Shown: in pieces, positions 8,170 to 18,252 of the stretch
Numbering within the stretch: the first letter of the stretch is position 1
Layout: each line of letters opens with the position of its first letter
DNA from: Rhizobium sp. Root482
Lineage (GTDB): Bacteria > Pseudomonadota > Alphaproteobacteria > Rhizobiales > Rhizobiaceae
NCBI RefSeq assembly: GCF_001426565.1
Contig: NZ_LMFA01000012.1
Coordinates: forward strand, 124,861-188,860
DNA length: 64,000 nucleotides
Reading direction: 5' to 3'
The notes under the pieces: generated by a model
Told to the model about the DNA's origin: nothing
What the model saw: only the letters and a program-made list of their open reading frames with translations
Database searches by the model: none
Program-made: the position numbers and the translations under genes

Positions 8170-10305
8170 TCAGGCAAGGACCGCCAGCAGCAACAGCGCC
8201 ACGATATTGGTGATCTTGATTGCCGGGTTGACGGCAGGGCCGGCCGTATCCTTGTAGGGGTCGCCGACGGTGTCGCCGGTCACGGAGGCCTTGTGGGCTT
8301 CCGATCCCTTCAGGTGACGCGTGCCGTCCTTGTCGACGAAGCCGTCTTCAAAACTCTTCTTGGCATTGTCCCAGGCGCCACCGCCCGATGTCATCGAGAT
8401 GGCGACGAAGATGCCGTTGACGATAACGCCGAGAAGCGAGGCGCCGAGGGCCGCAAAGGCGGATGCCTTGGAGCCGGAGATCAGCAGCACGCCGAAATAA
8501 ACGACGATCGGCGCCAGCACCGGCAGGAGCGACGGCACGATCATCTCGCGGATCGCCGCCTTGGTGAGCATGTCGACGGCGCGGCCATAGTCCGGCCGGT
8601 CGGTGCCGGCCATGATGCCCGGCTTTTCGCGGAACTGCCGACGCACTTCCTCCACAACCGCGCTTGCGGCACGGCCGACGGCGGTCATCGCGATACCGCC
8701 GAAGAGATAGGGGATGAGACCGCCGAAGATCAGGCCGGCGACCACATAAGGGTTGGAAAGATCGAACGAAATCGTCCCGACATCGGCGAAGTAGGGATAT
8801 TTGTCGCCATTGGCGACGAAATATTTGAGGTCGTTCGAATAGGCCGCGAACAGCACCAGGGCGCCGAGACCGGCAGAGCCGATCGCATAGCCTTTGGTCA
8901 CCGCCTTCGTCGTATTGCCGACCGCATCGAGCGCGTCGGTGGATTTGCGCACTTCCGGAGGCAGGCCGGCCATTTCGGCAATGCCGCCGGCATTGTCGGT
9001 CACCGGTCCGAAGGCATCGAGCGCCACGATCATGCCGGCAATGCCGAGCATGGCGGTGACCGCGATGCCGGTGCCGAACAGGCCCGCGAGCTGGTAGGTG
9101 GCGATGATGCCGCCGACGATGACGATGGCCGGAAGGGCCGTCGATTCCAGCGATACGGCAAGCCCCTGGATGACGTTGGTGCCGTGGCCGCTGACCGAGG
9201 CCTGGGCGATCGAGTTCACCGGGCGCTTGTTGGTGCCGGTATAATATTCGGTGATGACCACGATCAGCGCGGTGACCACGAGGCCGAGAATACCGCAGAT
9301 GAACAGGTTGAGACCGGTCACGTCCATGCCGTCAACGGTGCCGATCGAGCCCCAGCCGATGGTCAGCGAGGTGGCCGCGCCAAGCCCGATGATCGACAGA
9401 ACCCCGGTCACGATCAGGCCCTTGTAGAGCGCGCCCATGATCGAACCGTTCGAGCCGAGCTTGACGAAGAAGGCGCCGATGATCGAGGTGATGATGCAGG
9501 CCCCGCAGATGGCCAGCGGATAGGACATGACGAGGCCGAGATTGGCACCGCCGGCAAAGAAGATGGCGGCCAGCACCATGGTGGCGACGATCGAGACCGC
9601 ATAGGTCTCGAACAGGTCGGCGGCCATGCCGGCGCAATCGCCGACATTGTCGCCGACATTGTCGGCAATCGTGGCCGGGTTGCGGGGATCGTCTTCCGGA
9701 ATGCCGGCTTCGACCTTGCCGACGAGATCGCCGCCGACATCGGCCCCCTTGGTGAAGATACCGCCGCCGAGACGGGCGAAGATGGAGATCAGCGAGGCGC
9801 CGAAACCGAGCGATACCAGCGCATCGATCACCTCACGGGACCCTACCTCGAGGCCAAGGCCTGCAGTCAGCACGAGATAGTAGATCGTCACGCCGAGCAG
9901 CGCGAGGCCAGCCACCAGCATGCCGGTGATGGCGCCCGACTTGAAGGCAATGTCGAGACCAGCCGAGAGGCTGACGGAGGACGCCTGCGCCGTGCGCACA
10001 TTGGCACGGACGGAGACATGCATGCCGATGAAGCCTGCCGCGCCCGAAAGGACCGCGCCGATCAGGAAGCCGATGGCGGCCGTGACGGAAAGAAGAACCC
10101 AGGCACCGACGAAGACGACGGCGCCGACAATGGCAATGGTCTTGTATTGACGTGTGAGATAGGCCTGCGCCCCCTCGCGTATGAAGCCTGCAATCTCTTG
10201 CATGCGGGCATTGCCCTGATCGGCAGACAGCACCGATCGCGTCGCCCAGATGGCATAGACCACCGAAAGCAACCCGCATGCGATAACGCCCAGTAATATG
10301 GTCAT
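8170..10305 (-). CDS. hppA: K+-insensitive proton-pumping pyrophosphatase
   Basis: 711 residues, about 16 membrane helices. The enzyme hydrolyses pyrophosphate and pumps protons across the inner membrane. Visible family motifs are the acidic substrate site '[32 protein letters not shown]', '[19 protein letters not shown]', and '[18 protein letters not shown]'. '[16 protein letters not shown]' has Lys where K+-dependent forms have Ala, which marks the K+-independent class. The start at 10305 ('MTILLG') has the family N-terminus with GGAAAGAGCG upstream. It is monocistronic, with a terminator at 8083-8117. Confidence 0.97.
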   Translation of the reverse strand: MTILLGVIACGLLSVVYAIWATRSVLSADQGNARMQEIAGFIREGAQAYLTRQYKTIAIVGAVVFVGAWVLLSVTAAIGFLIGAVLSGAAGFIGMHVSVRANVRTAQASSVSLSAGLDIAFKSGAITGMLVAGLALLGVTIYYLVLTAGLGLEVGSREVIDALVSLGFGASLISIFARLGGGIFTKGADVGGDLVGKVEAGIPEDDPRNPATIADNVGDNVGDCAGMAADLFETYAVSIVATMVLAAIFFAGGANLGLVMSYPLAICGACIITSIIGAFFVKLGSNGSIMGALYKGLIVTGVLSIIGLGAATSLTIGWGSIGTVDGMDVTGLNLFICGILGLVVTALIVVITEYYTGTNKRPVNSIAQASVSGHGTNVIQGLAVSLESTALPAIVIVGGIIATYQLAGLFGTGIAVTAMLGIAGMIVALDAFGPVTDNAGGIAEMAGLPPEVRKSTDALDAVGNTTKAVTKGYAIGSAGLGALVLFAAYSNDLKYFVANGDKYPYFADVGTISFDLSNPYVVAGLIFGGLIPYLFGGIAMTAVGRAASAVVEEVRRQFREKPGIMAGTDRPDYGRAVDMLTKAAIREMIVPSLLPVLAPIVVYFGVLLISGSKASAFAALGASLLGVIVNGIFVAISMTSGGGAWDNAKKSFEDGFVDKDGTRHLKGSEAHKASVTGDTVGDPYKDTAGPAVNPAIKITNIVALLLLAVLA

Positions 10306-10519
10306 TTCGCTCTTTCCTCCGTTTAAGCCCGCGGACTCACTCCGACCCACAGACCCCCAAAAAGCGCTGCGTGCCGTGCCTCCTCTTCAAGCGACGGCTG
10401 CATGCGTGGCGGCAGAGTGCTGTGGCGAATCACTATCGTCAAGCCCTGCCGCAGGGACAAAACCGCCTGTTTTGCGGGACTTAGCGGGTTTTCCGGGGAG
10501 AACGAGCGGAGGGCCGGTT

Positions 10520-11755
10520 TCAGGCCGTTCGTTTTGCGCCGAAACGCATCAAAAGGCCGATGAGGACGAGGCAGACCAGGGTGACGGGCCAGACGGCGGC
10601 GCTCAGCATATCCCAGCCATAGGCGGTCAGCACCTTGCCGGAGCCGAACGAGGCCAGCGCCACGGCGGTGAACAGGATGATATCGTGGAAACCCTGGACC
10701 TTGTCGGCCTCGTGCGGCCGGTAGCTGGAGGCGACGATCGCTGTCGCGCCGATGAAGCCGAAATTCCATCCCATGCCGAGCAGGATCAGTGCGCCCCAGA
10801 AATTCCAGAGCGCGATGCCGCTATGCGCCACCAGCGCGCAGGCCATGAGGATGAAGAGGCCACATGCAACGATCCTCTCGGCGCCGAAACGGCTGACGAG
10901 CATGCCGGTGAAGAAACTCGGCGCGAACATCGCCAGCACATGCCACTGGATGCCGAGCGTCGCCATGTCCTGCGAAAAGCCGCAACCGACCACCATGGCG
11001 ATCGGCGCACCGGTCATCATGAAGCTCATCAGCGCATAGGTCGAGATACCGCAGATCATGCCGGTCAGGAAACGCTGGGTCAGAACGATCTCGCGCAGGG
11101 GTCGCGCCGGCGGGCTTGCAACCGCACCGGTGACCGGACGGAGGTCCGGCAAGCGCAGGAAGGCGAGAATGGCAATCGCCGCCAGGCAGGTCGGCACGAC
11201 GGCGATGAAGGCGCCGGCGAAGAAGACGGGCGCCAGCATGTCCTTCGTCAGGATGACCAGTTGCGGTCCGAGCACGGCGGAAATCACCCCGCCGGCGAGA
11301 ATCCAGGAAATTGCTCGCGGCTTGTAGAATCCAGGCGACGCGTCGGCGGCCGCAAAGCGCAGCTTTTGCGTAAACCCGCCGGAAATACCGGTGATGCAGA
11401 GAGCGAGCGCGAAAATCCAGAAATCATTTTCATAGAGCGCATAGGCCGCAAGCAGGCTGCCGCCTGCGCCCAGCGCCGCGCCGAGCATGAAGGCCGCCTT
11501 GCGCCCGAGCAGCCTGGAGGCGGCTGCGACGAAGATCGCGCCGAGCGCCACGCCGACTGTGAAGCCGGTCAAGGGCGCGGTCGCCAGTGACTTGTCGGCG
11601 CCGAGAAGCTGGTAGCCGGCGACACCGCCGACGGCAAAGACGATCGGACCGACGGTGCCGAGGATCGCCTGGACGGCGGTCAGCAGATAGACATTGCGGC
11701 GGGCCTCGCGCAGTTCAAGGTCCAACTCCTGTCGCTCGCCCGCCACCGCTGCCAT
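10520..11755 (-). CDS. Major facilitator superfamily transporter
   Basis: 411 residues with about 12 hydrophobic segments, and the loop 'AAASRLLGRKAAFMLG' resembling the MFS 2-3 loop motif. The second half begins after a cytoplasmic linker with 'RPLREIVLTQRFLTGMICG'. No substrate-specific motif is recognised. The 9-base gap to nusB suggests it is transcribed with ribH-nusB, but a functional link is not evident. The 214 bases between it and hppA hold no gene. Confidence 0.85.
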   Translation of the reverse strand: MAAVAGERQELDLELREARRNVYLLTAVQAILGTVGPIVFAVGGVAGYQLLGADKSLATAPLTGFTVGVALGAIFVAAASRLLGRKAAFMLGAALGAGGSLLAAYALYENDFWIFALALCITGISGGFTQKLRFAAADASPGFYKPRAISWILAGGVISAVLGPQLVILTKDMLAPVFFAGAFIAVVPTCLAAIAILAFLRLPDLRPVTGAVASPPARPLREIVLTQRFLTGMICGISTYALMSFMMTGAPIAMVVGCGFSQDMATLGIQWHVLAMFAPSFFTGMLVSRFGAERIVACGLFILMACALVAHSGIALWNFWGALILLGMGWNFGFIGATAIVASSYRPHEADKVQGFHDIILFTAVALASFGSGKVLTAYGWDMLSAAVWPVTLVCLVLIGLLMRFGAKRTA

Positions 11756-11764
11756 GGCCCGTTC

Positions 11765-12271
11765 CTATTTCTTGACGTCGGTTCTGATCGTGCGGGCGAT
11801 CCGGTCGAGAACGGCATTGACGAGCTTGGGCTCGTCCTCGGCAAAGAATGCCTTGGCGATCTCGACATATTCGGTGACGATGACGGCGACCGGAACATCC
11901 TTGCGTTCGACCAGTTCGAAGGTTCCGGCGCGCAGGATGGCGCGCACCGTGCTGTCCTGCCGGGACAGCGCCCAGTCGTCCTGAAGCGCCGTGCCGATCA
12001 GCGGATCGAGCGTGCGCTGGTCGCGCACCACGCCGGCGACGATCGAGCGGAACCAGGAGGCGTCCGCCTTGAGATAGGTTTCGCCATCGACTTCCTGACC
12101 GAGCCGGTGGGCTTCGTATTCGGCAACGATTTCCAGCACGCCGGTGCCGCCGACATCCATCTGGTAGAGGGCCTGCACGGCGGCAAGGCGCGCTGCACCG
12201 CGCTGGTTGACCTGCTTGATCGGCTGATCGGCCGCCGGATCGGCCGGGGGTTGGGAAGGAATATCGCTCAC
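11765..12271 (-). CDS. nusB: Transcription antitermination factor NusB
   Basis: 168 residues, all-helical NusB domain: '[16 protein letters not shown]' at the start and '[36 protein letters not shown]' near the end are the standard signatures, the latter being the helix that contacts NusE/S10. NusB binds boxA RNA in rRNA antitermination complexes. The start codon is GTG and overlaps the ribH stop (GTGA), so the two are translationally coupled. The ~20-residue Pro/Asp-rich N-terminal extension is common in Rhizobiales. Confidence 0.96.
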   Translation of the reverse strand: MSDIPSQPPADPAADQPIKQVNQRGAARLAAVQALYQMDVGGTGVLEIVAEYEAHRLGQEVDGETYLKADASWFRSIVAGVVRDQRTLDPLIGTALQDDWALSRQDSTVRAILRAGTFELVERKDVPVAVIVTEYVEIAKAFFAEDEPKLVNAVLDRIARTIRTDVKK

Positions 12272-12729
12272 TGTTCGCCGCCTAGCTTGCTCTTCAGTTC
12301 GATCATGGTCAGCGCCGCACGGGCAGCAAAGCCGCCCTTGTCGCCCTCGCTACGGCGAACCCGCGCCCAGGCCTGCGCATCGTTCTCGACCGTCAGGATG
12401 CCATTGCCGATGGCAAGGCTTTCGCTCACGGCCAAATCCATCAGCGCGCGCGAGGATTCGTTCGAGACGATGTCGAAATGATAGGTCTCGCCGCGGATCA
12501 CCATGCCGAGCGCGACGAAGCCGTCATATTCGGTGGCGCCGTTGTCGATGCCGTCGAGCGCCATGGCGATGGCGGCCGGGATTTCCAGCGCGCCGGGCAC
12601 GGTCACCACGTCATAGGTGGCGCCGGCATCCTTGAGCGCCGATGTCGCACCGTCGAGCAGCGCATCGGCCATGTCGTCATAGAAGCGCGCTTCCACAATC
12701 AGGATATGTGGCTTGGATGTTTCGGACAT
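12268..12729 (-). CDS. ribH: 6,7-dimethyl-8-ribityllumazine synthase
   Basis: 153 residues. It condenses the pyrimidinedione from RibA/D with dihydroxybutanone phosphate to form lumazine, the next-to-last step of riboflavin synthesis. Visible parts are '[17 protein letters not shown]', '[16 protein letters not shown]', and '[16 protein letters not shown]' with the catalytic His84. It pairs with nusB by a four-base overlap. Unlike the usual compact order, ribH is separated from ribE-ribD here by about 1.5 kb carrying a cupin, an acetyltransferase and a small lipoprotein gene. Confidence 0.97.
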   Translation of the reverse strand: MSETSKPHILIVEARFYDDMADALLDGATSALKDAGATYDVVTVPGALEIPAAIAMALDGIDNGATEYDGFVALGMVIRGETYHFDIVSNESSRALMDLAVSESLAIGNGILTVENDAQAWARVRRSEGDKGGFAARAALTMIELKSKLGGEQ

Positions 12730-12925
12730 AGTTCACCCGTTTGAAATTTGGGGCCGGACATCTCCGGCGCAGGCGGCGGTCAAATCATGCCGGCGGCGGG
12801 ATGGCAAGCCTTTTTCGTTCGAACCCTGATTTGACGGGCATTTGCGACGAGCGCAAGCACAATCGCGCAGCCGCTTTTCAATCGGCCGGCCCGACTGTAC
12901 GATTTGCCTGAACGAGGAGAAACAC

Positions 12926-13426
12926 ATGGCCGCCGACATCACGCCCGTCATCAATCCCGCAAGCCTCGAACTCGAGCACTGGCAGGAAGGCACGTTTTTC
13001 GAATCCCGCGACATTTCCTTCGGCGCCATGCTCGGCCTCACCAGTCTTGGCGCCGGTTACGGCGAGCTGCCGCCCGGAAAATCCGGCTGCCCGTTCCACA
13101 ACCACCATATCGAGGATGAGCTTTTCATCATCCTCAGCGGCGAAGGTGAATATCGTTTCGGCAGCGCGCGCCATCCCGTCAAGGCCGGCGACGTGCTGGG
13201 CGCGCCGGCCGGCGGCCCGGAAACGGCTCATAACCTCATCAACACGGGTCGGGAACCACTCAAATATCTTAGCATCTCCACCATGGCCAAGGCCGAGATC
13301 GTCGAATATCCGGATTCCGGCAAGTTTTTGGCAAAGGCGCGCGGCGAGGACGGCAAGCCGCGTTTCCGCTACATTGGTCGCAGGGAGAGCGAGATCGATT
13401 ATTGGGACGGCGAGCCGGGAATCTGA
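12926..13426 (+). CDS. Cupin domain protein
   Basis: 166 residues; the ATG at 12926 has GAGGAG 7 bases upstream. Residues about 45-120 form a cupin beta-barrel: 'CPFHNHHIEDELFIILSGEGEYRFG' carries the metal ligands H-x-H-x(n)-E of motif 1 and 'GDVLGAPAGGPETAHNLINTG' includes the motif 2 His. A single metal site is likely. The C-terminus has a conserved-looking 'RYIGRRESEIDYWDGE'. Substrate unknown; sugar-isomerase, dioxygenase or binding roles are all possible. It points away from ribH and may be cotranscribed with the downstream acetyltransferase. Confidence 0.88.
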   Translation: MAADITPVINPASLELEHWQEGTFFESRDISFGAMLGLTSLGAGYGELPPGKSGCPFHNHHIEDELFIILSGEGEYRFGSARHPVKAGDVLGAPAGGPETAHNLINTGREPLKYLSISTMAKAEIVEYPDSGKFLAKARGEDGKPRFRYIGRRESEIDYWDGEPGI

Positions 13427-13467
13427 TCTATGGCTTGGCAAGGCTTAACCGGAACCAAGCGAACACC

Positions 13468-13986
13468 ATGCAGACCGTCACCACGATCGAAACCGAACGT
13501 CTTGTCCTTCGCCCCTATCGCCGCGACGATTTCAACGCCTATGGCGCGCTCTTTGCCAATCCGGAGGTCACCCGCTTCATCGGCGGCGTGCCCTTTTCGC
13601 GCGAGCAGGCCTGGACGCGCTTCCTGCGCCAGGTCGGCATGTGGCACTATTTCGGTTTCGGTTTCTTTGCGCTGCAGGAGCGCGAGACCGGCCAGTTCAT
13701 CGGCGAGGCAGGTTTTCACGACCTGCACCGGGTGATCAGCCCTTCGCTCGAGGGAACCATGGAAACCGGCTGGGCTCTCTCACCCCTCTCCCATGGCCGC
13801 GGCCTGGCAACCGAGGCGGTCAGCGCAGCGCTCGCCTGGGGCGACCAGCACTTCCCGTCGCTGAAGAAGACCTGCATCATCGACATCGCCAACCTCGCCT
13901 CGCTGCGGGTAGCCGCGAAGCTGCAGTTCAAGGAAACCAGGCGAACGGTCTATCACGGCGCCCAGGTCATCCTCATGGAACGCTGA
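13468..13986 (+). CDS. GNAT family N-acetyltransferase (RimJ/RimL-like)
   Basis: 172 residues. 'TIETERLVLRPYRRDDFNAYGALFANPEVTRFIGG' is the RimJ/RimL-type N-terminus. 'METGWALSPLSHGRGLATEAVSAALAWGD' carries the acetyl-CoA-binding loop (R/Q-x-x-G-x-A type: HGRGLA), and 'NLASLRVAAKLQFKET' is the usual 'N--S--V--KLGF' helix. It acetylates an amine from acetyl-CoA; whether the target is a ribosomal protein or a small molecule cannot be told. It follows the cupin gene by 41 bases on the same strand. Confidence 0.9.
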   Translation: MQTVTTIETERLVLRPYRRDDFNAYGALFANPEVTRFIGGVPFSREQAWTRFLRQVGMWHYFGFGFFALQERETGQFIGEAGFHDLHRVISPSLEGTMETGWALSPLSHGRGLATEAVSAALAWGDQHFPSLKKTCIIDIANLASLRVAAKLQFKETRRTVYHGAQVILMER

Positions 13987-14015
13987 GGTCCATCATCGCG
14001 CTTCGGGTCGATTTT

Positions 14016-14180
14016 TTAGTAGGGAACGCGCATGCCGCTGGGGTCGGCGGCACCAAAATCAGGAATCGGCTGCGAACCCTGATACTGGGCATAGGTCGTA
14101 TTGCCGTCGCCGGTGCTCGCGCAGCCCGATAAGGTCAAAAATATCGTTGCGACAGCGGTCATCAGAGTTTTGGCGGACAT
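14016..14180 (-). CDS. Very small lipoprotein (54 residues)
   Basis: The ATG at 14180 is preceded by GGAG at suitable distance and opens a 54-codon frame ending in TAA. Residues 1-20 are a textbook lipoprotein signal: 'MSAKTLMTAVATIFLTLSGC', with the lipobox L-S-G-C. Only 34 mature residues follow, rich in Gly, Thr and Tyr, ending '...PDFGAADPSGMRVPY'. It would be lipidated and held in the inner or outer membrane. No known domain. It is easy to miss because of its size. It lies 110 bases past the ribE stop on the same strand. Confidence 0.7.
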   Translation of the reverse strand: MSAKTLMTAVATIFLTLSGCASTGDGNTTYAQYQGSQPIPDFGAADPSGMRVPY

Positions 14181-14290
14181 GGCTTTTTCTCCGGTTCAAA
14201 CGAGCCTGTTTAATTGCCGAGAGAGCGAGATGTTCCCTTCCCTCAAGGCATATGACCGAACTGGCTGCCGAACGCCATGCCCTTGGCTGG

Positions 14291-14911
14291 TTAGCTCGCT
14301 GCCGACGCTGGAAACTCCGACAGTCTTGCGGCATAGCGCGCCATGGTGTCAACTTCGAAATTGACGAAGTCGCCGGCCTTGCGCTCCCCCCAGGTCGTCA
14401 CCTCCAGCGAATGACGGATGAGCAGCACGTCGAACTCCGCGCCATCGACCGCATTGACGGTGAGCGATGTGCCGTCAAGTGCCACCGAGCCCTTCGGCGC
14501 GACGAATTTTGCCAGTTGCTCGGGCGCGCGCAGGCGGAACCGGGTCGCCTCGCCTTCCGCCTCGACCGAAAGGATTTCCGCCTTGCCGTCGACATGGCCG
14601 GAGACCAGATGGCCGCCCAGTTCGTCGCCGATCTTCAGCGATCGCTCCAGATTGATCGCCTCGCCCGCCTTCCAGCCCGAAATCGTCGTCAGCCGAAGGG
14701 CTTCTTCCCAGGCTTCGACTTCGAACCAGCGCTGGTTCGAGCCTTCCTCCGGCAGTACCGTCACCGTCAGGCAGACGCCGGAACAGGCGATCGAAGCGCC
14801 GATGTCGATGCCCTCGGGATCATAGCCCGTGGCGATGCGCAGCTTGATGCCCTCGTCGAGCGGCGTGATGGTTTCGACTGTGCCGATATCGGTGATAATG
14901 CCGGTGAACAT
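14291..14911 (-). CDS. ribE: Riboflavin synthase, alpha subunit
   Basis: 206 residues made of two lumazine-binding repeats. Repeat one begins 'MFTGIITDIGTVETI' and has 'ACSGVCLTV'. Repeat two has 'GGHLVSGHVDGKAEI' and 'ALDGTSLTVNAV'. The enzyme dismutates two lumazines to riboflavin and a pyrimidine. The ATG overlaps the ribD stop by one base (TGATG), a sign of coupled translation. Lengths and motifs are normal. Confidence 0.97.
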   Translation of the reverse strand: MFTGIITDIGTVETITPLDEGIKLRIATGYDPEGIDIGASIACSGVCLTVTVLPEEGSNQRWFEVEAWEEALRLTTISGWKAGEAINLERSLKIGDELGGHLVSGHVDGKAEILSVEAEGEATRFRLRAPEQLAKFVAPKGSVALDGTSLTVNAVDGAEFDVLLIRHSLEVTTWGERKAGDFVNFEVDTMARYAARLSEFPASAAS

Positions 14912-16218
14912 CAGGGGGTTCTTTCATATTCATAGGTGTCGAGAAGATCCTCGCCGAACGTGTCCGTCCGCACATGGACGAAACCCACGGGGATCAATGT
15001 CCTGTCAATTGGGGATGCCACCCCCTCGACGCCAAGGGTGACGGCACCGGTAAACAACAGAATCCGGTCGACCAGCCCGGCATTGAGGAAGGTCTGCGCC
15101 GTCCGTGCGCCGCCTTCGACCATCAGCGAGGAAACGCCGCGCGTCGCCAGCGCCGTCAGGAGATCGCCGGGCGCCGTGGGATCGCATTCCACCAGCTCGA
15201 CGCCGGCAGATTGAAGAGCGGCGCGGCGCTCGGCCAGGGTCGATTGCGCGCCACCCCCCTCTGTCCCGTTGGACATCTCCGTCTCAAAGGGGGAGATTGC
15301 TGGAACCGCAGGCTCGGCATTTACGGGAAGTCGCGTCACATCGGGGTCCACATCATTCTCCGGGCCAATCCTCTCCTTTGAGGCGGCGATGTCCCGGCGG
15401 GGCAGAGGGGGGTGCTCTTCATCATACTCCGACGACAGTTTTTCGAAGGCCGGATCGACAACCGCGATCACCGGAACGGTTTCCGCCGTCCGCACCAGCT
15501 TCGAGCCCAGCGGCAGTTCCAGCCGCGGGTCGATGACGATGCGCAGCGGCGAGCGGTCCTCGAGATCGGGCAGGCGGCAGGTCAGTTCCGGATCGTCGAG
15601 GATCGCCGTTCCGATGCCCACGAGGATGGCATCCGTTTCGGCGCGCAGGCGATGAACCTGTTCCCGGCTTTCCTTGCCGGTGATCGGCACCTGCCCCTGC
15701 CCCTTGAGCCCGATCATGCCGTCGGCGGAAACCGCAAGCTTGAGCGTCACATAAGGCCGGTTGTCGCGCTTGCGCATGAGGTAGCCTTCAAGCTCCCGTT
15801 CGCCCGCCCGCTCCATGACGCCGGTGTCCACCGTAATACCGGCATCGCGTAACCTGGCGAGCCCTCGCCCGGCCACGCGCTGATCAGGATCTGTGACGGC
15901 GACGACGACCCGGGCAATGCCGGCGGCCACCAGCGCATCGGCGCAGGGCGGGGTCACGCCGTGGTGCGAACAGGGTTCGAGCGACACATAGGCTGTGGCG
16001 CCCTTCGCCTGTGTCCCGGCCATCGCCAATGCCTGGGTTTCCGCATGCGGCCGGCCGCCGGGTGCGGTCACGGCGCTGCCGACGATGTTCGGGCCATTGC
16101 CGTCGTTGCGGACGATCACGCAGCCGACCGAGGGATTGGAGCCGGTGGCGCCGAGATTGCGATGCGCAAGCCGCAAGGCCTCCGCCATGAACCGCTCGTC
16201 TTCCGCCCTGTCCGTCAT
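14911..16218 (-). CDS. ribD: Riboflavin deaminase/reductase RibD carrying an in-frame palindromic insert
   Basis: 435 residues. The N-terminal deaminase domain has the zinc site 'PHAET' (His58, Glu60) and 'PCSHHGVTPPC' (Cys83, Cys92). The C-terminal reductase has 'VTLKLAVSADGMIG', 'ILVGIGTAILDDPELT' and 'SLMVEGGARTAQTFL'. Together they deaminate and reduce the first pyrimidine of riboflavin synthesis. Residues about 269-323 do not belong to the family: they are encoded by a 163-bp palindromic repeat (15252-15414) read in frame, lying between a beta strand ('VPVIAVVD') and the helix 'RRAALQSAGVELVE'. Removing it leaves about 381 residues, the normal length. nrdR lies 67 bases upstream. Confidence 0.95.
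   Translation of the reverse strand: MTDRAEDERFMAEALRLAHRNLGATGSNPSVGCVIVRNDGNGPNIVGSAVTAPGGRPHAETQALAMAGTQAKGATAYVSLEPCSHHGVTPPCADALVAAGIARVVVAVTDPDQRVAGRGLARLRDAGITVDTGVMERAGERELEGYLMRKRDNRPYVTLKLAVSADGMIGLKGQGQVPITGKESREQVHRLRAETDAILVGIGTAILDDPELTCRLPDLEDRSPLRIVIDPRLELPLGSKLVRTAETVPVIAVVDPAFEKLSSEYDEEHPPLPRRDIAASKERIGPENDVDPDVTRLPVNAEPAVPAISPFETEMSNGTEGGGAQSTLAERRAALQSAGVELVECDPTAPGDLLTALATRGVSSLMVEGGARTAQTFLNAGLVDRILLFTGAVTLGVEGVASPIDRTLIPVGFVHVRTDTFGEDLLDTYEYERTP
15252..15414. repeat. Palindromic (MITE-like) repeat element inside ribD
   Basis: About 163 bp bounded by imperfect inverted repeats of roughly 50 bases (15252-15301 against 15365-15414). The ends are near-identical (CACCCCCCTCTG-CCCG...GACATC), and each arm carries 'CTCAAAGG' before a 'GAGATTG/GAGGATTG' segment. 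From memory this resembles an intergenic repeat scattered through rhizobial and Agrobacterium genomes (CCCTCTGCC...ACATCTCCCCCTCAAGGGGGGAGAT type). It has no transposase and is translated as part of ribD without a stop. Confidence 0.82.
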
Positions 16219-16285
16219 GCCCCTGCCTCCATTTGTCCGATCTCAGCGTCAAACACCGCCTTTCGGCGGCATCGGCCCGTCGCGA

Positions 16286-16759
16286 TCAGGCGCCGGGGTC
16301 GCGCGCGATCTTGGCGCTGATTTCGGCGATCACCTTTTCGAAATCGTCCGCATGGGAGAAATCGCGGTAGACAGAGGCATAGCGCACGAAGCCCACGTCA
16401 TCGAGCGCCTTCAGCGCTTCCAGCACCTGCAGGCCGATCTCCTCGGAGGGGATTTCCGTCTCGCCGGAGCTTTCCAGCCGGCGCACGATACCGGACACCG
16501 CCCGCTCGATCCGGTCGCGATCGACCGGCCGCTTGCGCAGCGCGATCTCGAACGACCGGAGCAGCTTGTCGCGGTCGAACGGCGCCTTGCGGCCGGTCTT
16601 CTTGAGGATCATCAGTTCGCGCAGCTGCACCCGTTCGAAGGTCGTGAAGCGGCCGCCGCAATCCGGGCAGATGCGCCGTCGGCGAATGGCGGCGCCGTCC
16701 TCTGCGGGACGGCTATCCTTCACCTGGCTGTCTTCCGATCCGCAATAGGGGCAGCGCAT
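16286..16759 (-). CDS. nrdR: Ribonucleotide reductase regulator NrdR
   Basis: 157 residues. An N-terminal zinc ribbon (Cys3, Cys6, Cys31, Cys34) is followed by an ATP-cone: '[31 protein letters not shown]', and ends with '[23 protein letters not shown]'. NrdR represses ribonucleotide reductase genes in response to dATP/ATP. glyA ends 9 bases upstream, and ribD follows, so glyA-nrdR-ribD-ribE form one minus-strand operon. Confidence 0.97.
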   Translation of the reverse strand: MRCPYCGSEDSQVKDSRPAEDGAAIRRRRICPDCGGRFTTFERVQLRELMILKKTGRKAPFDRDKLLRSFEIALRKRPVDRDRIERAVSGIVRRLESSGETEIPSEEIGLQVLEALKALDDVGFVRYASVYRDFSHADDFEKVIAEISAKIARDPGA

Positions 16760-16768
16760 CCGTTCGCC

Positions 16769-18070
<1,302 letters not shown>

Positions 18071-18201
18071 TCTCAAAGCTCCTCGAGAGACGGTTGCACG
18101 GTGTTTACCGTCCTCGCATGGCAAGGGCAATACGGGCTATGCGATTTGCGCCATTTCCCCCATTCGCCGCGCCGGGCATGAACAGGGACCACAACGCGAA
18201 A

Positions 18202-18228
18202 GGCCGCGCATCCAAAGGATACGCGGCC
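18202..18228 (-). terminator. Terminator after ldtP
   Basis: A strong stem GGCCGCG/CGCGGCC, extended by CATCC/GGATA pairing around an AAA loop, lies 25 bases past the ldtP stop. On the minus strand it is followed by TTTCG, a weak T-tract. Confidence 0.6.
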
Positions 18229-18252
18229 CCGAAAGAACTGACGGCATTCGTC

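Noticed and set aside
8116-10296. A 726-codon open frame antisense to hppA
   Set aside because: It mirrors the codon phase of hppA in a GC-rich genome; its translation is His/Asp/Arg-rich low complexity with no domain.
12730-12925. An FMN riboswitch in front of ribH
   Set aside because: The stretch lacks the conserved RFN core segments; I see only GC-rich text without the expected multi-branch pairing.
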